From: Guadua angustifolia
Taxonomy: Eukaryota > Streptophyta > Magnoliopsida > Poales > Poaceae
Direction of reading: 5' to 3'
Assembly: GCA_036346375.1 (NCBI GenBank)
Contig: CM070512.1
Coordinates: 37,184,466-37,248,465 of the forward strand
DNA length: 64,000 bases
Shown: piece by piece, positions 1 to 12,100 of the stretch
How positions within the stretch are numbered: position 1 is the stretch's first letter
Layout: each line of letters begins with the position of its first letter
The notes under the pieces: model-generated
Database searches by the model: none
What the model was told of the DNA's origin: nothing
What the model saw: the letters and a program-made list of their open reading frames with translations, nothing else
Program-made: the position numbers and the translations under genes

Positions 1-3000
1 GCATGTCTTATTACAAAGAAATGGCTCTACTGGTTGTTTTGCTTTTTGCATCAATGTTTTTAACTACTATTTATTTAAATTGAAAGCATCAAAATCAAAT
101 AACCATTATATATCTCAAGTTGTTTTCCACAATGTTTTGGACACTCAGTCCCTAATCAACTTTCTTTATCAACTTTGGCACACTGCTTTCCACCCCATTT
201 TATTTTCAAAACACTACCCCTTGACTGTAATCCCCGAGCATTGTCCAATACCGTGGACTCGGCTATTCGAACAGTTTTAACACTCTACAGAGGTTGTACA
301 CTTTACCCACAAGATACAGTCGCATACCACAAAGGTAGTTGACCGTAACAAAGCCTTTCAGAGACTTCTATCTCCACCTAAGAACCTCTCCGGGTTGCCT
401 TCACTATCACTTCCCTCACTCGAGCGAAGTATAGGACCGACAAACACCGTTGGGCGGTACCAAGCCGTGTACAGCACGCTCCCCATCTGATTACCCCGTG
501 TAATTGCCACCCAAAGGTATCAAAGGTAAGACATCAGAATCCTACTAAACTAGGTCTTCCCATTCAGACATGTGGTTGTACGAGAGACTCAGGTCAAAGG
601 CTTGCAAGGTAAAGTCCTTAACTGACCAAGGCAAGACATCCTTCTCTCAAATTTGGCACACAACCCTCACATCACTCAACCCCCCAAATTGCCACACAGG
701 CCCACCTGGCACGAAGCCTCGGTCCACTTGCCCCAGTCTAAATCAATTCCACCCAAGTTATTATCAGTGCAACACATGTCGTAATCCTCCTTCACGTAGA
801 ACCACACAGGTCTCTACATTCCAGTATCAAAACCAACATCATTCCACCTTTTATCAAAATGCATTCACTATTCTTTAGTCAATATTGTTTTTGTAATCCA
901 AACAGAATTGTTCAAGTTACAAGCATGGCTAAGCAACTATTCACGGTCTAGCCTCCCGTGTTAGCACAATATTATCAACCAACTAATATTACCAAACTTA
1001 GGTTATCGAAGGAATCATGGTATACGAATAATAACAAGGTGACATAAACAACTAGGTTGATTAACTAATTCACCCAAAATATTTAAGTCCATTTTTAATT
1101 GAATTAGCATGCATAATTTGAAACAAAATACATTTCAAAATTTAGGATCAAAATGGTCAAAGCACAACTTGCCTTCAAAAAGTTGTTGATCTTGGCTCGA
1201 AACTTGATCTTGCTCTAAGAATTCCCCCTCGTAAGTCTCCGGCAAATCAGCGTCTAATTACAATCAACATACACACAATAAATACATCTTTCCAGAGAGC
1301 AAACTCAACTCTAAAAATTCCACAAAATTCACCAATAAATAGATCTTAATTTTACAAATTTTTAGAAATTGAAATCACTCAAATCGGAGTTAAAACGCAA
1401 AAGTTATAGCCATTTGAAATTTAAATATAAATAAAAAAGAATAAACCGAATTTCTTTATTTATTTTTGTACTGAAAATTTGGCATTCATGACGTCAGCAC
1501 CGAAAAACATTTTCGGCCAAATATTTTTGTTAAGAAAAATCAAAATTATGACGTCAGCATGACGTCATCTTCGACGTCGACAACCATTGTCTTGCGTCTT
1601 GACAAGTGGGCCCCACTGATGACGTCATTGTTGACGTCAGCATGACACGTGTCATGATCTGGTCATGACATGTGGCGGCGAACTATCAACCGAGAGGTTG
1701 ATTTAATCTCAACCGTCCGATTAAAAATGAACGGCTAGATCAAAATCCAACGCTTCGGTTCGGTTACTCCGGAATCGACATGTGGCACAATCTCAACCCT
1801 CGGATCATGATCTAACGGTGAAGATCAACCCGAATAACAACTCAACTGACCGGTCAAACGCCAAGATTAGTGCGATGAGATCGACGGCCAGGATTGCACC
1901 GACACTTTGGATCGTTACCGCGATGCTGACACGTGGCTTATCTGTGACCATCGGATCAAAATCGAACGGCAGCTATTAACCGGGTGACGTCGACAGCAGC
2001 GACGGCTCTATCGCCTCGGTTCCCGTGAACACGCGTCGACTCGGGACTGGCCCGGCGCGCGGCGCGATTCCGAACGCCCGTTTCAAAATCAACGGCGTAG
2101 ATCTAATAAATCTTACGCCAGTAATTACAGATCTAATGACTACGGTTGATCTAAGCTACGTGGCGAAATAGAAACCACACGATCGGGATCCAATGGCTAG
2201 CAGTTGAAGATGAGGTTCACTGTTGCCGTGACTACGTGGCTAAATCCAGACCATCCAATACGAATCCGACGGCTATTACCTAGCGCAAATTCTGAGCACA
2301 CGTGGGCAGTCCCTTCTTCGGGCACGTGGCGCCATCCTATCCATCCATTATGAATCCTACGGCTAGGATCTATCGTTGCACTGCTTTGGTCTCTACTGGG
2401 AAAGAATACGTGGACTCACCTCAGTTGTTGGATGCAAATCCGACGGTCGAGGTAGCTCGTGGCCTCCAGTGCTAGCGCGGCGAAGAAGTGTTGCCGGAGA
2501 TGAAGAAGACGACGTTGGCGACCGCGTTTCAGTGATGCTTCGGCGAAGTGAGGTGGCTTCACGAGTGCGGCTCGTCACGAGGCGTACTCCGGTGACCACA
2601 GACGCGGCGAAGAGTGACCGGAGACAGCGGAACAACGGCGGAAATGCTTGATATCTGGCGAGCAAGTCGGCGCTTCTGGTGATCCTTGGGTCGTGAAAGA
2701 GCTCAACATGCTGCGCGGAAGAACGTGCTTTATACGCCGTGCCAGAAGTGTAACGGAAGAGACACGCGGCGGCGAGTAATGGCGACGTTTCTTCGGCGGT
2801 AATGGCGCGGCGGCGGCGTTTCCAGTAACGCACAACGACGCTTCGTGGCACAATCACAGCCATCCACGCGGCGACGATCGAGCGACTCAGGGTGGCGAAT
2901 CGGCACGATTAATCCTCAGCCGCACGATTTGGATCGAACGGCCAAGGAACAGCGGCGTTAGGGTTTCTTCGGTGCGCACAGTAATGGGCTCGGCCCGTTA

Positions 3001-3301
3001 CTGTTCATCCAAATTTTCAATTGTTTTTCGAATAAAAATAATTCCAGAAATTCATTTGAATTATTTGAGGCATTAAAAATATCAGAAAAATCTTGGAAAA
3101 ATTCCAGAAAATATTTTAAGACATTTTGAACTCAAATAAAATATTTTCACTTATATTTTATTAAAACTTTTCATTATTAAATTAATTTCCCAAAGAAAGT
3201 CTATTTCCAAAAATCCCTTTAATTCCAAATAAATTCTGAAAATTCTCAAAAATTTCCAATAAATTATAAAATTCAAAATAACCAAATTTTGGGATGTTAC
3301 A
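1..3301 (-). repeat. 3' LTR (partial, cut by window start)
   Basis: It matches 9571-12840 over its whole length with scattered differences. The element-side end reads TGTAACATCCC on the minus strand, a common start for plant gypsy LTRs. ORFs inside it, including a GC-rich one at 2393-2863, have no recognisable product and are treated as chance. Confidence 0.95.
1487..1690. promoter_or_regulatory. Cluster of TGACGTCA and G-box-like sites in 3' LTR
   Basis: Several copies of TGACGTCA or GACGTCAGCA lie here, followed by a palindromic ACACGTGT. These are core sites of plant bZIP factors (TGA and ABRE/G-box binding types). The same cluster is in the other LTR at about 11065-11250, and further ACGTGGC motifs follow towards 2330. 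The regulatory role is inferred from motif content only. Confidence 0.5.
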
Positions 3302-3315
3302 AACCTCCCCCCTTA
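3302..3315 (-). other. Polypurine tract
   Basis: On the minus strand this is a G-rich purine run (AAGGGGGGAGG) directly next to the start of the 3' LTR, the normal place of the plus-strand primer in LTR retrotransposons. Confidence 0.8.
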
Positions 3316-3336
3316 ACGGAATCTCGACCCCGAGAT

Positions 3337-4764
3337 TCAAGACTGGCTGGAAAAGAGGTTGGGAAACTCCTTCAAATCTTCTTCGTGCTCCCAAGTTGTC
3401 TCGCTTTTTGAGTGGTTGCTCCACTGAACTCTGCAAAAACAGGTTGACTTGTTTCTGGTCTCACGATCCATGGTATCCAAAATCTTTACTGGATGTTCTT
3501 TGTAAGTTAAATCCTCTTGCAGCTCTATAGTTTTGATAGGTGCTTGTTCTTCCGGTACTCGCAAACACTTTTTCAATTGAGATACATGGAATACATCATG
3601 TACCCCTGCTAAAGACTGCAGCAGTTCTAGCTGATATGCAACTTCACCTTTACGGCTTAGAATCTTGAATGGACCCACATATCTCGGGGCAAGTTTTCCT
3701 TTAGCATGGAACCTTTTAACTCCCTTTAACGGCGTGACCTTGAGATAGACATAGTCTTTTGGCTCGAAGCTCAAATCACGGCGCCGGTTATCTGCATAAT
3801 TCTTTTGTCTGGATTGTGCAGTCTTCAACCTTTCTCTTATCAGAGCAATCTTCTCCTCTGCATCTAAAAGTACGTCTGGACCGAAAACATGACGTTCTCC
3901 CGTCTCATTCCAATTTAATGGTGTTCGACACGGTCGACTATACAAAGCTTCAAATGGAGACATTTTCAAACTAGCTTGATGGCTATTGTTATAACTGAAT
4001 TCATCATATGGTAAGCATTTGTCCCACGATGTGGTGTATGATAAAGCACAAGCTCTTAACATATCTTCGAGTATCTGATTAACCCTTTCAGTCTGACCAT
4101 CTGTCTGTGGATGGTATGCCGTACTGAAATTCAGACGGGTGCCCATAGCTGTGTGCAACTTATCCCAAAATCTTGAGGTAAATTGTGTACCTCTATCCGA
4201 TACTATCTTCTTAGGTACACCGTGCAAACACACAATTCTTGACATGTATAGTTCTGCTAACTTATCTCCTGAATAAGTTGTTTTCACAGGTATAAAATGT
4301 GCCACCTTTGTTAACCGATACACTATGACCCATATGGAGTCATACCCACCTTGAGTCCTTGGCAAACAGGTGATGAAGTCCATCCCGATTTCCTCCCATT
4401 TCCACTCTAGTATCTTTAGTGGTTGTAGCAATCCAGCTGGTCTCTGGTGCATGGCTTTGACTCTTTGGCATACATCGCATAATGCTACATGCTCGGCTAC
4501 TTCTTTCTTCATATTTGGCCACCAAAATCTTTCTTTTAAATCCTGATACATTTTAGCACTTCCAGGGTGAATTGAATACTTGGAATCATGCGCTTCCTCA
4601 AGTATCAACTGTTTTAATTCCGGTTTATGGGGTACGCAGATTATATTCTTCATCCACAAGGTACCCTGCTCATCTACTCTGAAGTCCTTGGCTAGATCTT
4701 CATCCATCTTGGATTTAATTCTATTAATCTTCTCATCATCTTTTTGACCCTCCCTGATCTGCTC
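3337..4764 (-). pseudogene. pol, integrase and C-terminal chromodomain part
   Basis: This is the integrase that inserts the cDNA into chromatin. Visible in order are the HHCC zinc-binding region (ends CDVCQRVK), the catalytic core with MDFITCLP, SDRGTQFTS and HPQTDGQTERVNQ (the D, D and E positions), and a C-terminal segment around WSNHSKSETTWEHEEDL that fits a chromodomain. It is in the same frame as the RNase H part but cut off from it by a TAA at 4765-4767. The first Met is at about 4707, but coding similarity begins right after the stop, so the true reading is from the polyprotein. It ends at a stop just before the polypurine tract. Confidence 0.9.
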
Positions 4765-5517
4765 TTATAAGGTCGGTTTAACCTCCAGGGTAGCTAGGAA
4801 TCCTTCCGGCACAACTTCCAGCCTTAACTTCTGAAGTTCTTTACACAAATCAGACTGATCTTCTGCTAACATCAGATTCACACTGTGGCTTTTCCGACTT
4901 AATGCATCAGCCACCACATTTGCTTTTTTTGGATGGTAGTGAATTCCGAGGTTGTAATCCTTTATTAATTCTAACCATCTCCTTTGTCTCATATTAAGAT
5001 CCGATTGAGTGAATATATACTTCAAGCTTTTATGATCAGTATATATTTCACATCGATTTCCGATGAGATAGTGCCGCCATATTTTAAGAGCGTGCACTAC
5101 AGCGACTAATTCTAAATCATGGGTCGGGTAATTCTGTTCATGTGGCCTTAATTGCCTTGACGCATATGCCACTACTTTACCGTTCTGCATCAGTACACAT
5201 CCCAATCCCTGACGCGAAGCATCACAGTATATATCAAAATTATCCTTAGTATTCGGCAATACCAGGACAGGTGCCGAAGTCAAACGCTTCTTCAGCTCTT
5301 GAAAACTCTTTTCACACTTAGACGACCACGCAAACTTTTTCTCTTTCTTTAGCAGTTGTGTGAGAGGTCTCGCAATTGAAGAAAACCCTTCAATGAACCG
5401 GCAGTAATACCCCGCCATACCAAGGAAACTTCTTATTTGAGTAACAGACTTTGGTTGTTCCCAATGTAACACTGCCTCTACTTTCTTAGGATCAACAGCT
5501 ACTCCTTCGGCAGTCAT
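4765..5517 (-). pseudogene. pol, RT thumb/connection and RNase H part
   Basis: It continues the reverse transcriptase and carries RNase H, which degrades the RNA template during cDNA synthesis. Residues near IYCDASRQGLG, the central block KIWRHYLIG and TDHKSLKYI, and HPKKANVVADALSRK are the typical gypsy RNase H motifs. The frame differs from the upstream RT part: the reading frame changes at about 5517-5520, where RT ends in FLGH plus a stop. The piece ends at an in-frame TAA (4767-4765), after which coding resumes in the same frame as integrase. Confidence 0.9.
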
Positions 5518-6293
5518 TAATGACCTAGGAATTCAACCTTCTTTTTCCAGAAATCACACTTACTGAATTTTGCATACAACTGATTCTCTCTTAATTTTTC
5601 CAAGACTATCCTTAAATGTCCAGCATGCTCTTCTTCCGACTTGGAGTAAACTAAAATGTCATCGATGAACACCACGACAAACTTATCCAAATATTCCATG
5701 AATACTTTATTCATCATATTCATGAAATATGCAAGGGCATTAGTTAGTCCAAAGGACATGATTGTAAATTCATAATGCCCATATCTAGATGAGAAGGCTG
5801 TCTTTGGTATATCCTCGGTCCGAATCATTAACTGATGATATCCGGATCGAAGATCTATCTTAGAGAAGACTCCTGCTCCTCTTAGTTGATCAAAAAGATC
5901 ATCTATCCTGGGCAACGGGTACTTGTTCTTTATCGTCACATCATTTAATGCACGATAGTCTATACACATTCTAAAGCTTCCATCTTTCTTCTTTACAAAC
6001 AACACCAGGGCTCCCCACGGTGACGAACTTGGTCTTATAAAACCTTTCTCCAATAATTCCTCGATTTGCTTCTTCATTTCTACCAATTCCTCGGTAGACA
6101 TCCTATAGGGTCTCTTAGCTATTGGAGCTGTTCCGGGTACTAGCTCAATTACAAACTCTATATCCCTGTCTGGTGGCATCCCCGGTAGATCATCTGGAAA
6201 TACATCCGGGTATTCATTAACTACCAAAACATCTTTCATTTCTACAGCTTTCACACTGTTAACCATTAGGTGACCATCCTGAGCAGCAATTGC
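5517..6293 (-). pseudogene. pol, reverse transcriptase palm/fingers part
   Basis: This is the reverse transcriptase core. Visible blocks are YPDVFPDDLPGMPP, the template-grip block FIRPSSSPWGALVLFVKKKDGSFRMCIDY (only key parts needed: PSSSPWG, KKKDGS), the LDKFVVVFIDDILVYS region with the FIDD catalytic pair, and FSKCDFWKKKVEFLGH. It lies in the same frame as gag-protease, from which it is separated by a TAA at 6294-6296. At its 3' end a frameshift at about 5517-5520 breaks it from RNase H. It cannot make an active enzyme as it stands. Confidence 0.92.
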
Positions 6294-7829
6294 TTAAATT
6301 TCCACCTTCTTGCCATTTGGGCTCTCGACTGTTACTACTCTCTGACCACAATCTAGCACTGCCTTGTGCTTGGATAACCAATCCATTCCCAAGATAACAT
6401 CTATGGTCTGGGTATCCAGTATAATTAAGTTCGCTAGGAACTCTATTCCATTTATTATTAGTTTCACCCCAGAACACCCTACTTTAGTTCGGAGTTTTGA
6501 TCCAGGGGTTTGAACTATAAGTGTACTCTTAAGATTAACCATATCCAAATCATTTTCCATAACAAATACCCATGATATAAATGAATGTGAAGCTCCAGAA
6601 TCGAATAAAATTGTAGCTGGTACTGAATTAACTAGAAACTTACCCAAGATCTGACGTCGTAGCATTCGAACTTCATCTGCTGTATTGTGGTTAACCCTTC
6701 CTCGCTGGCCCGATTGTGGTGCAGCTCTAGCAGACGGTGCTCGGCTTCCACCTTGAGTGGTGTTCTTCTTTGGCGTGTTACCCAAATTAAAGCGAACAGG
6801 AGTGACTCCTCCTTTCTTGGGACAGACATTGGCGAAATGCCCCATTTCATTGCAGTTGTAGCAACGTCTCCCTACCATTGACAGATTTCCTGCAGCTGGG
6901 CTGATGATTCTTGCCGGTGTCTGCAGATTCTGACCAATAGATCGCTGTGCAGGCAGTGGTGCTCTTGTGCTGCTCCTTGGCTGAAACCTAGTGAACTGTT
7001 GAGGTACCACCCTCTGTCTCTGCTGACCCTGGCGTCCTCCCTGCTGTGCCAAGCGACGCTTGCGATTGTCATCTAGCTCTTTACGCTTGTCTTCCAAAAT
7101 GAGCGCCTTGTTGACAAGCTCTTGAAAGTCCGGAAATGTGTGAGTGATCAGTCCCACTTGTAGTTCAGAATTTAGTCCCTTCATGAACCTAGACTGTCCA
7201 GCCTTATCAGTGGCTACATCCTCTGGTGCATAACATGCAAGCTGTGTGAACTTGTTAAGATAATCGGCCACAGATTGGCCTCCCTGCTTCAAAGAGCGGA
7301 ACTCTTCCTTCTTGAGCTCCATCATCCCTTCCGGCACATGATACTAACGGAAGGCAACTGTAAACTCATCCCAAGTGATTTCCTGGGGATGCTCGTGGGA
7401 CGCACAATAATTTTCCCACCATTCTGCAGCAGTCCCCTCTAACTGGTGAGAGGCATACAAAACTCTCTCGTTGCCTACACATTGGGATATGTGCAGCTTC
7501 CTCTCAATTGTGCGCAACCAATCATCCGCTTCAATGGGATTGACATTCCCAAAGAAGGTTGGGGGTCTGGTTCTCATGAAGTTCGACAATCTAGACTGAT
7601 TTCCATGGTGATTAGCTTGGTTGTTGTTGAAGTTATTGGCAGCAGCTTGATTCTGCATCTGTTGCATTTGATGCATCATAGTCTGCATCAACTGGGTCTG
7701 GGCAGCCAAGAATGCTCCTAAGTTATTCATGTCAACAGGTGGTGCTTGAGGGTTTGGTGCGTTGTCTTGATTTCCACCTTGCTGAGATCCGCTTCCTCCA
7801 GCTCCACGGTTCCCACGAGTGTTCACCAT
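6294..7829 (-). pseudogene. gag and aspartic protease part
   Basis: The start is chosen at 7829, where MVNTRGNRG matches the usual N-terminus of plant chromovirus Gag. The capsid region follows (ERKLHISQC, ASHQLEGTAAEWWENY). An in-frame TAG at 7344-7346 cuts Gag after FTVAFR; coding resumes at once in the same frame with PEGMMELKKEEFRSL. Downstream is a Gln/Arg-rich linker, one CCHC zinc knuckle (CYNCNEMGHFANVC), then the protease with the LFDSGASHSF active-site motif. A second in-frame stop (6294-6296) follows DVILGMDWL and the protease C-terminus. Gag would package the RNA and protease would cut the polyprotein. Confidence 0.92.
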
Positions 7830-8096
7830 CTGAAGAACAAAGGATTTAGGGAAAAGAGAAAATAGAGTGGACAAGTATACAAGATTTTTAGACGAGGAGA
7901 AGATTTGACTCAAACATAAGCACACAATTTATTTAATATCATTGAAATATGGCCGCTCACAAGTGCCTTCAGGCATTGCGGCACATACGCATTAAGCAAA
8001 CATGGAGATTGTTCATCACAATAAACCATAACACGACATAGAGTTCATAAAGTTCAATCAACCAACCGTTCTAAAGACGGACTCAAATAAACTGAC

Positions 8097-8938
8097 TCAA
8101 ATAAACATGACTCGAGACATGAGTCGACTCTGGTAAAAACTAAAACTCTCAATCGTCGAGCCATCCAGGCTACGGTCCTCTAGGCGGATATTGCGGCGAG
8201 TGCGGCGGCATCGGAGCAAACTGGTCCTGGTGCCCTCTGCTGGCGGAACAAAAGAACCCACCGACTCCGCTAGCTCCGGGGCTGCCTGCTCAGGTGCTGG
8301 TGGCTCCGACACCGCCTGCACTGGTGCCTCCTGCACCGGCTCAGCCTCCTCAGGGTCGGGGTCGTGCAGCTCAAGCTCCGGCCCTGGCTCCGGACCCTCC
8401 AGCGCCTCCTCCAGCTCGTGCACCCTCCGGATGTAGATGCTCAGGCCCTCAGTAGCCTCCCGCAGCTGCGCCCTAACCTCCGTGATATCGTCACGGGCCC
8501 TCTGCAGCTCCTGGACCGTCTCGTCCAAGGTCTCCTCCTGGGCGATGACGTATCTCACCAAATGGTGGATCGTAGCGTCATCATCGTCGATCAGAACCCG
8601 GTCGAAGCGGTTGTCCCGACGCGGATGCTGACGGAAGACGGTGCCCTCAAGCTCGGCGGAGTAGGTGCGGCGATCTACCGCATCGCAAGACGTGCGGTCT
8701 CCTGGATGCCAGCCTCAAACGTAGACCTCCTACAGATGACGTGTACAGGACGACTAGCCCTTCCCCTGTCTCGCGTGTAGACAGTGACCTTCACGTCCCA
8801 GGCGATGTCCAGCCCTGCCCGGACCACAAAAGTACCTCGGTAGATCGGCCGGACAAAGCCCTCAAGAAACTGCAACAGATACCACAGCTCAGCTGCGAAG
8901 CCACTAGTACGCTCTCCAAAGGTGTGAATCCTCCTCAT
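8097..8938 (-). pseudogene. Extra ORF upstream of gag (orf0-like), one frameshift
   Basis: Two reading frames abut. 8938-8675 begins MRRIHTFGERTSG and ends near a stop. From about 8675 the next frame gives YSAELEGTVFRQHPR, then a long acidic helix-prone stretch (ETLDETVQELQRARDDITEVRAQL) and a Pro/Glu/Ala-rich tail. The join of the two frames looks like one old ORF with a single indel at about 8670-8680. The middle segment has heptad-like spacing and may form a coiled coil. Extra ORFs in this position are known in some grass gypsy elements (I recall rice RIRE3 and RIRE8); their function is unknown. It shares the strand of gag and lies between the primer site and gag. Confidence 0.65.
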
Positions 8939-9131
8939 CTTCCAAAATACACCTCGTTAGAACTAGATTTTAAAATCATAAAGTAATAGCAGAAAATTGC
9001 AGCACATGTGCGGATTAAGAAGAAAAAGATTGGTCAAGATTTCATTCATAATCTTGTGAAATTTTATCTTTTAGAAATTAACTTTATCTTAATCGGCCAG
9101 TCCACCTAGGGTCAAGTCCTATAGTCGGTAT

Positions 9132-9143
9132 GCTCTGATACCA
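9132..9143 (-). other. Primer binding site, initiator tRNA-Met
   Basis: The minus strand reads TGGTATCAGAGC, the exact 12-nt complement used by many plant LTR retrotransposons to prime with initiator tRNA-Met. It is 4 nt inside the 5' LTR end at 9148, which fixes that LTR boundary. Confidence 0.95.
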
Positions 9144-9147
9144 CCTC

Positions 9148-12100
9148 TGTCGTGCCTCGAATCTGCAAATCCGAACACTCTGTGTATTTCGCACTAGTCC
9201 AGGATTGCGCTAGTGCACACAGGCTAAACAGGGTATAATATCACATCATACACAGCGGAATATTAAATAAGTAATGCAAACATGTATATAAACGAGTTGT
9301 GTGACCTTATGGTCCTTTACAATAATCTGCCACAATGGGCTTACAATAATCAGAGTAATTCAGTTCAACGGTGGAATAGTAAATAACATTGTAGTGATCC
9401 ATCTTCATCTCAGGCGCCCTGACTGAGGCTTGCTTGCCTAGTTCACCGGCTCTTCAACGAATTCCTCCTCATAGGTAGGCGTAGACTCTTCTTCTGGTAA
9501 GTTTGTCCGCAAGGGTGAGTACACACCGTACTCAACAAGTCATGCACAGAATGCAGTACTATTACTACATGCATGTCTTATTACAAAGAAATGGCTCTAC
9601 TGGTTGTTTTGCTTTTTTGCATCAATATTTTTAACTACTATTTATTTAGATTGAACGCATCAAAACCATATAACCATTATATATCTCAAGTTGTTTTCCA
9701 CATTGTTTTGGACACTCAGTCCCTAATCAACTTTCTTTATCAACTTTGGCACACTGCTTTCCACCCCATTTTATTTTCAAAACACTACCCCTTGACTGTA
9801 ATCCCCGAGCATTGTCCAGTACCGTGGACTCGGCTATTCGAACAGTTTTAACACTCTACAGAGGTTGTACACTTTACCCACAAGATACAGTCGCATACCA
9901 CAAAAGTAGTTGACCGTAACAAAGCCTTTCAGAGACTTCTATCTCCACATAAGAACCTCTCCGGGTTGCCTTCATTATCCCTTCCCACACTCAGAGCCGA
10001 AGTATAGGACCGACAAACACCGTTGGACGGGTACCAAGCCGTAGCACAGGCACGCTCCCCCATACAGTTACCCTCATGTAACTGCCACCCCGAGGTATCA
10101 AAGGTAAGACATCAGAATCCTACTAAACTAGGTCTTCCCATTCAGACATGTGGTTGTATGAGAGACTCAGGTCAAAGGCTTGTAAGGTAAAGTCCTTAAC
10201 TGACCAAGGTAAGACATCATTCTCTCAAATTTGGCACACAACCCTCACATCACTCAACCCCCCAAATTGCCACACAGGCCCACCTGGCACGAAGCCTCGG
10301 TCCACTTGCCCCAGTCTAAATCAATTCCACCCAAGTTATTATCAGTGCAACACATGTCGTAATCCTCCTTCACGTAGAGCCACACAGGTCTCTACATTCC
10401 AGTATCAAAACCAACATCATTCCACCTTTTATCAAAATGCATTCACTATTCTTTAGTCAATATTGTTTTTGTAATCCAAACAGAATTGTTCACGTTACAA
10501 GCATAGCTAAGCAACTATTCACGGTCTAGCCTCCCGTGTTGGCACAATATTATCAACCAACTAATATTACCAAACTTAGGTTATCGAAGGAATCATGGCA
10601 TACGAATAATAACAAGGTGACATAAACAACTAGGTTGATTAGCTAATTCACCCAAAATATTTAAGTCCATTTTTAATTGAATTAGCATGCATAATTTGAA
10701 ACAAAATACATTTCAAAATTTAGGATCAAAATGGTCAAAGCACAACTTGCCTTCAAAAAGTTGCTAATCTTGGATCGAAATTTGATCTTGCTCTAAGAAT
10801 TCCCCCTCGTAAGTCTCCGGTAAATCAGCGTCTAATTACAATCAACATACATACAATAAATACATCTTTCTAGAGAGCAAACTCAACTCTAAAAATTTCA
10901 CAAAATTCACCAATAAATAGATCTTAATTTTACAAATTTTTAGAAATTGAAATCACTTAAATCGGAGTTAAAACGCAAAAGTTATAGCCATTTGAAGTTT
11001 AAATATAAATAAAAAAGAATAAACCGAATTTCTTTATTTATTTTTATATTGAAAATTCGGCATTTATGACGTCAGCACCGTAAAACATTTTTGGCCAAAT
11101 GTTTTTATTAAGAAAAATCGAAATTATGACGTCAGCATGACGTCATCACGACATCGGCAACCACTATCTTGCAGCGACAAGTGGGCCCCCGATAGCGTCA
11201 TTGCTGACGTCAGCATGACACGTGTCATGATCTGGTCATGACACGTGGCGGCGAACTATCAACCGAGAGGTTGATTTAATCTCAACCGTCCGATTAAAAA
11301 TGAACGGCTAGATCAAAATCCGACGCTTCGGTTCGGTTACTCCGGAATCGACACGTGGCACAATCTCATCACGATCTAACGGCGAAGATCAACCCGAATA
11401 ACAACTCAACTGACCGGTCAAACGCCAAGATTCATGCGATGAGATCGACGGCCAAGATTGCACCGACACTTCGGATCGTTACCGCGATGCTGACACGTGG
11501 CTTATCTGTGACCTTCGGATCAAAATCGAACGGCATCTATTAACCGGGTGACGTCGACAGCAGCGATGGCTCTGTCGCCTCGGTTCCCGCGTACACGCGT
11601 CAACTCGGGACTAGCCCGGCGCGCGGCGCGATTCCGAACGGCCATTTCAAAATCAACGGCCCAGATCTAATAAATCTTACGCTGATCTAAGCTACGTGGC
11701 GAAATAGAAACCACACGATCGGGATCCAATGGCTAGCAGTTGAAGATGAGGTTCACTATTGCCGTGACTACGTGGCTAAATCCAGACCATCCGATATGAA
11801 TCCGACGGCTATTACCTAGCGCAAATTCTGAGCACACGTGGGCAGTCCCTTCTTCGGGCACGTGGCGCTATCCTATCCATCCATTATGAATCCTACGGCT
11901 AGAATCTATCGTTGCACTACTCTGGTCTCTACTGGGAAAGAATACGTGGACTCACCTCAGTTGTTGGATGCAAATCCGACGGTCAAGGTAGCTCGTGGCC
12001 TCCAGTGCTAGCACAGCGAAGAAGTGTTGCCGGAGATGAAGAAGACGACATTGGCTACCGCGTTTCAGTGATGCTCCGGCAAAGTGAGGTGGCTCCACGA

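Noticed and set aside
80..878. Short ORFs in the LTR, repeated at 9573-9851 and 10148-10456
   Set aside because: They exist only because the LTR is duplicated; no domain or start context supports them.
2393..2863. 156-residue minus-strand ORF in the 3' LTR
   Set aside because: GC-rich LTR sequence; the matching stretch in the other LTR has a different frame and length (12065-12445).
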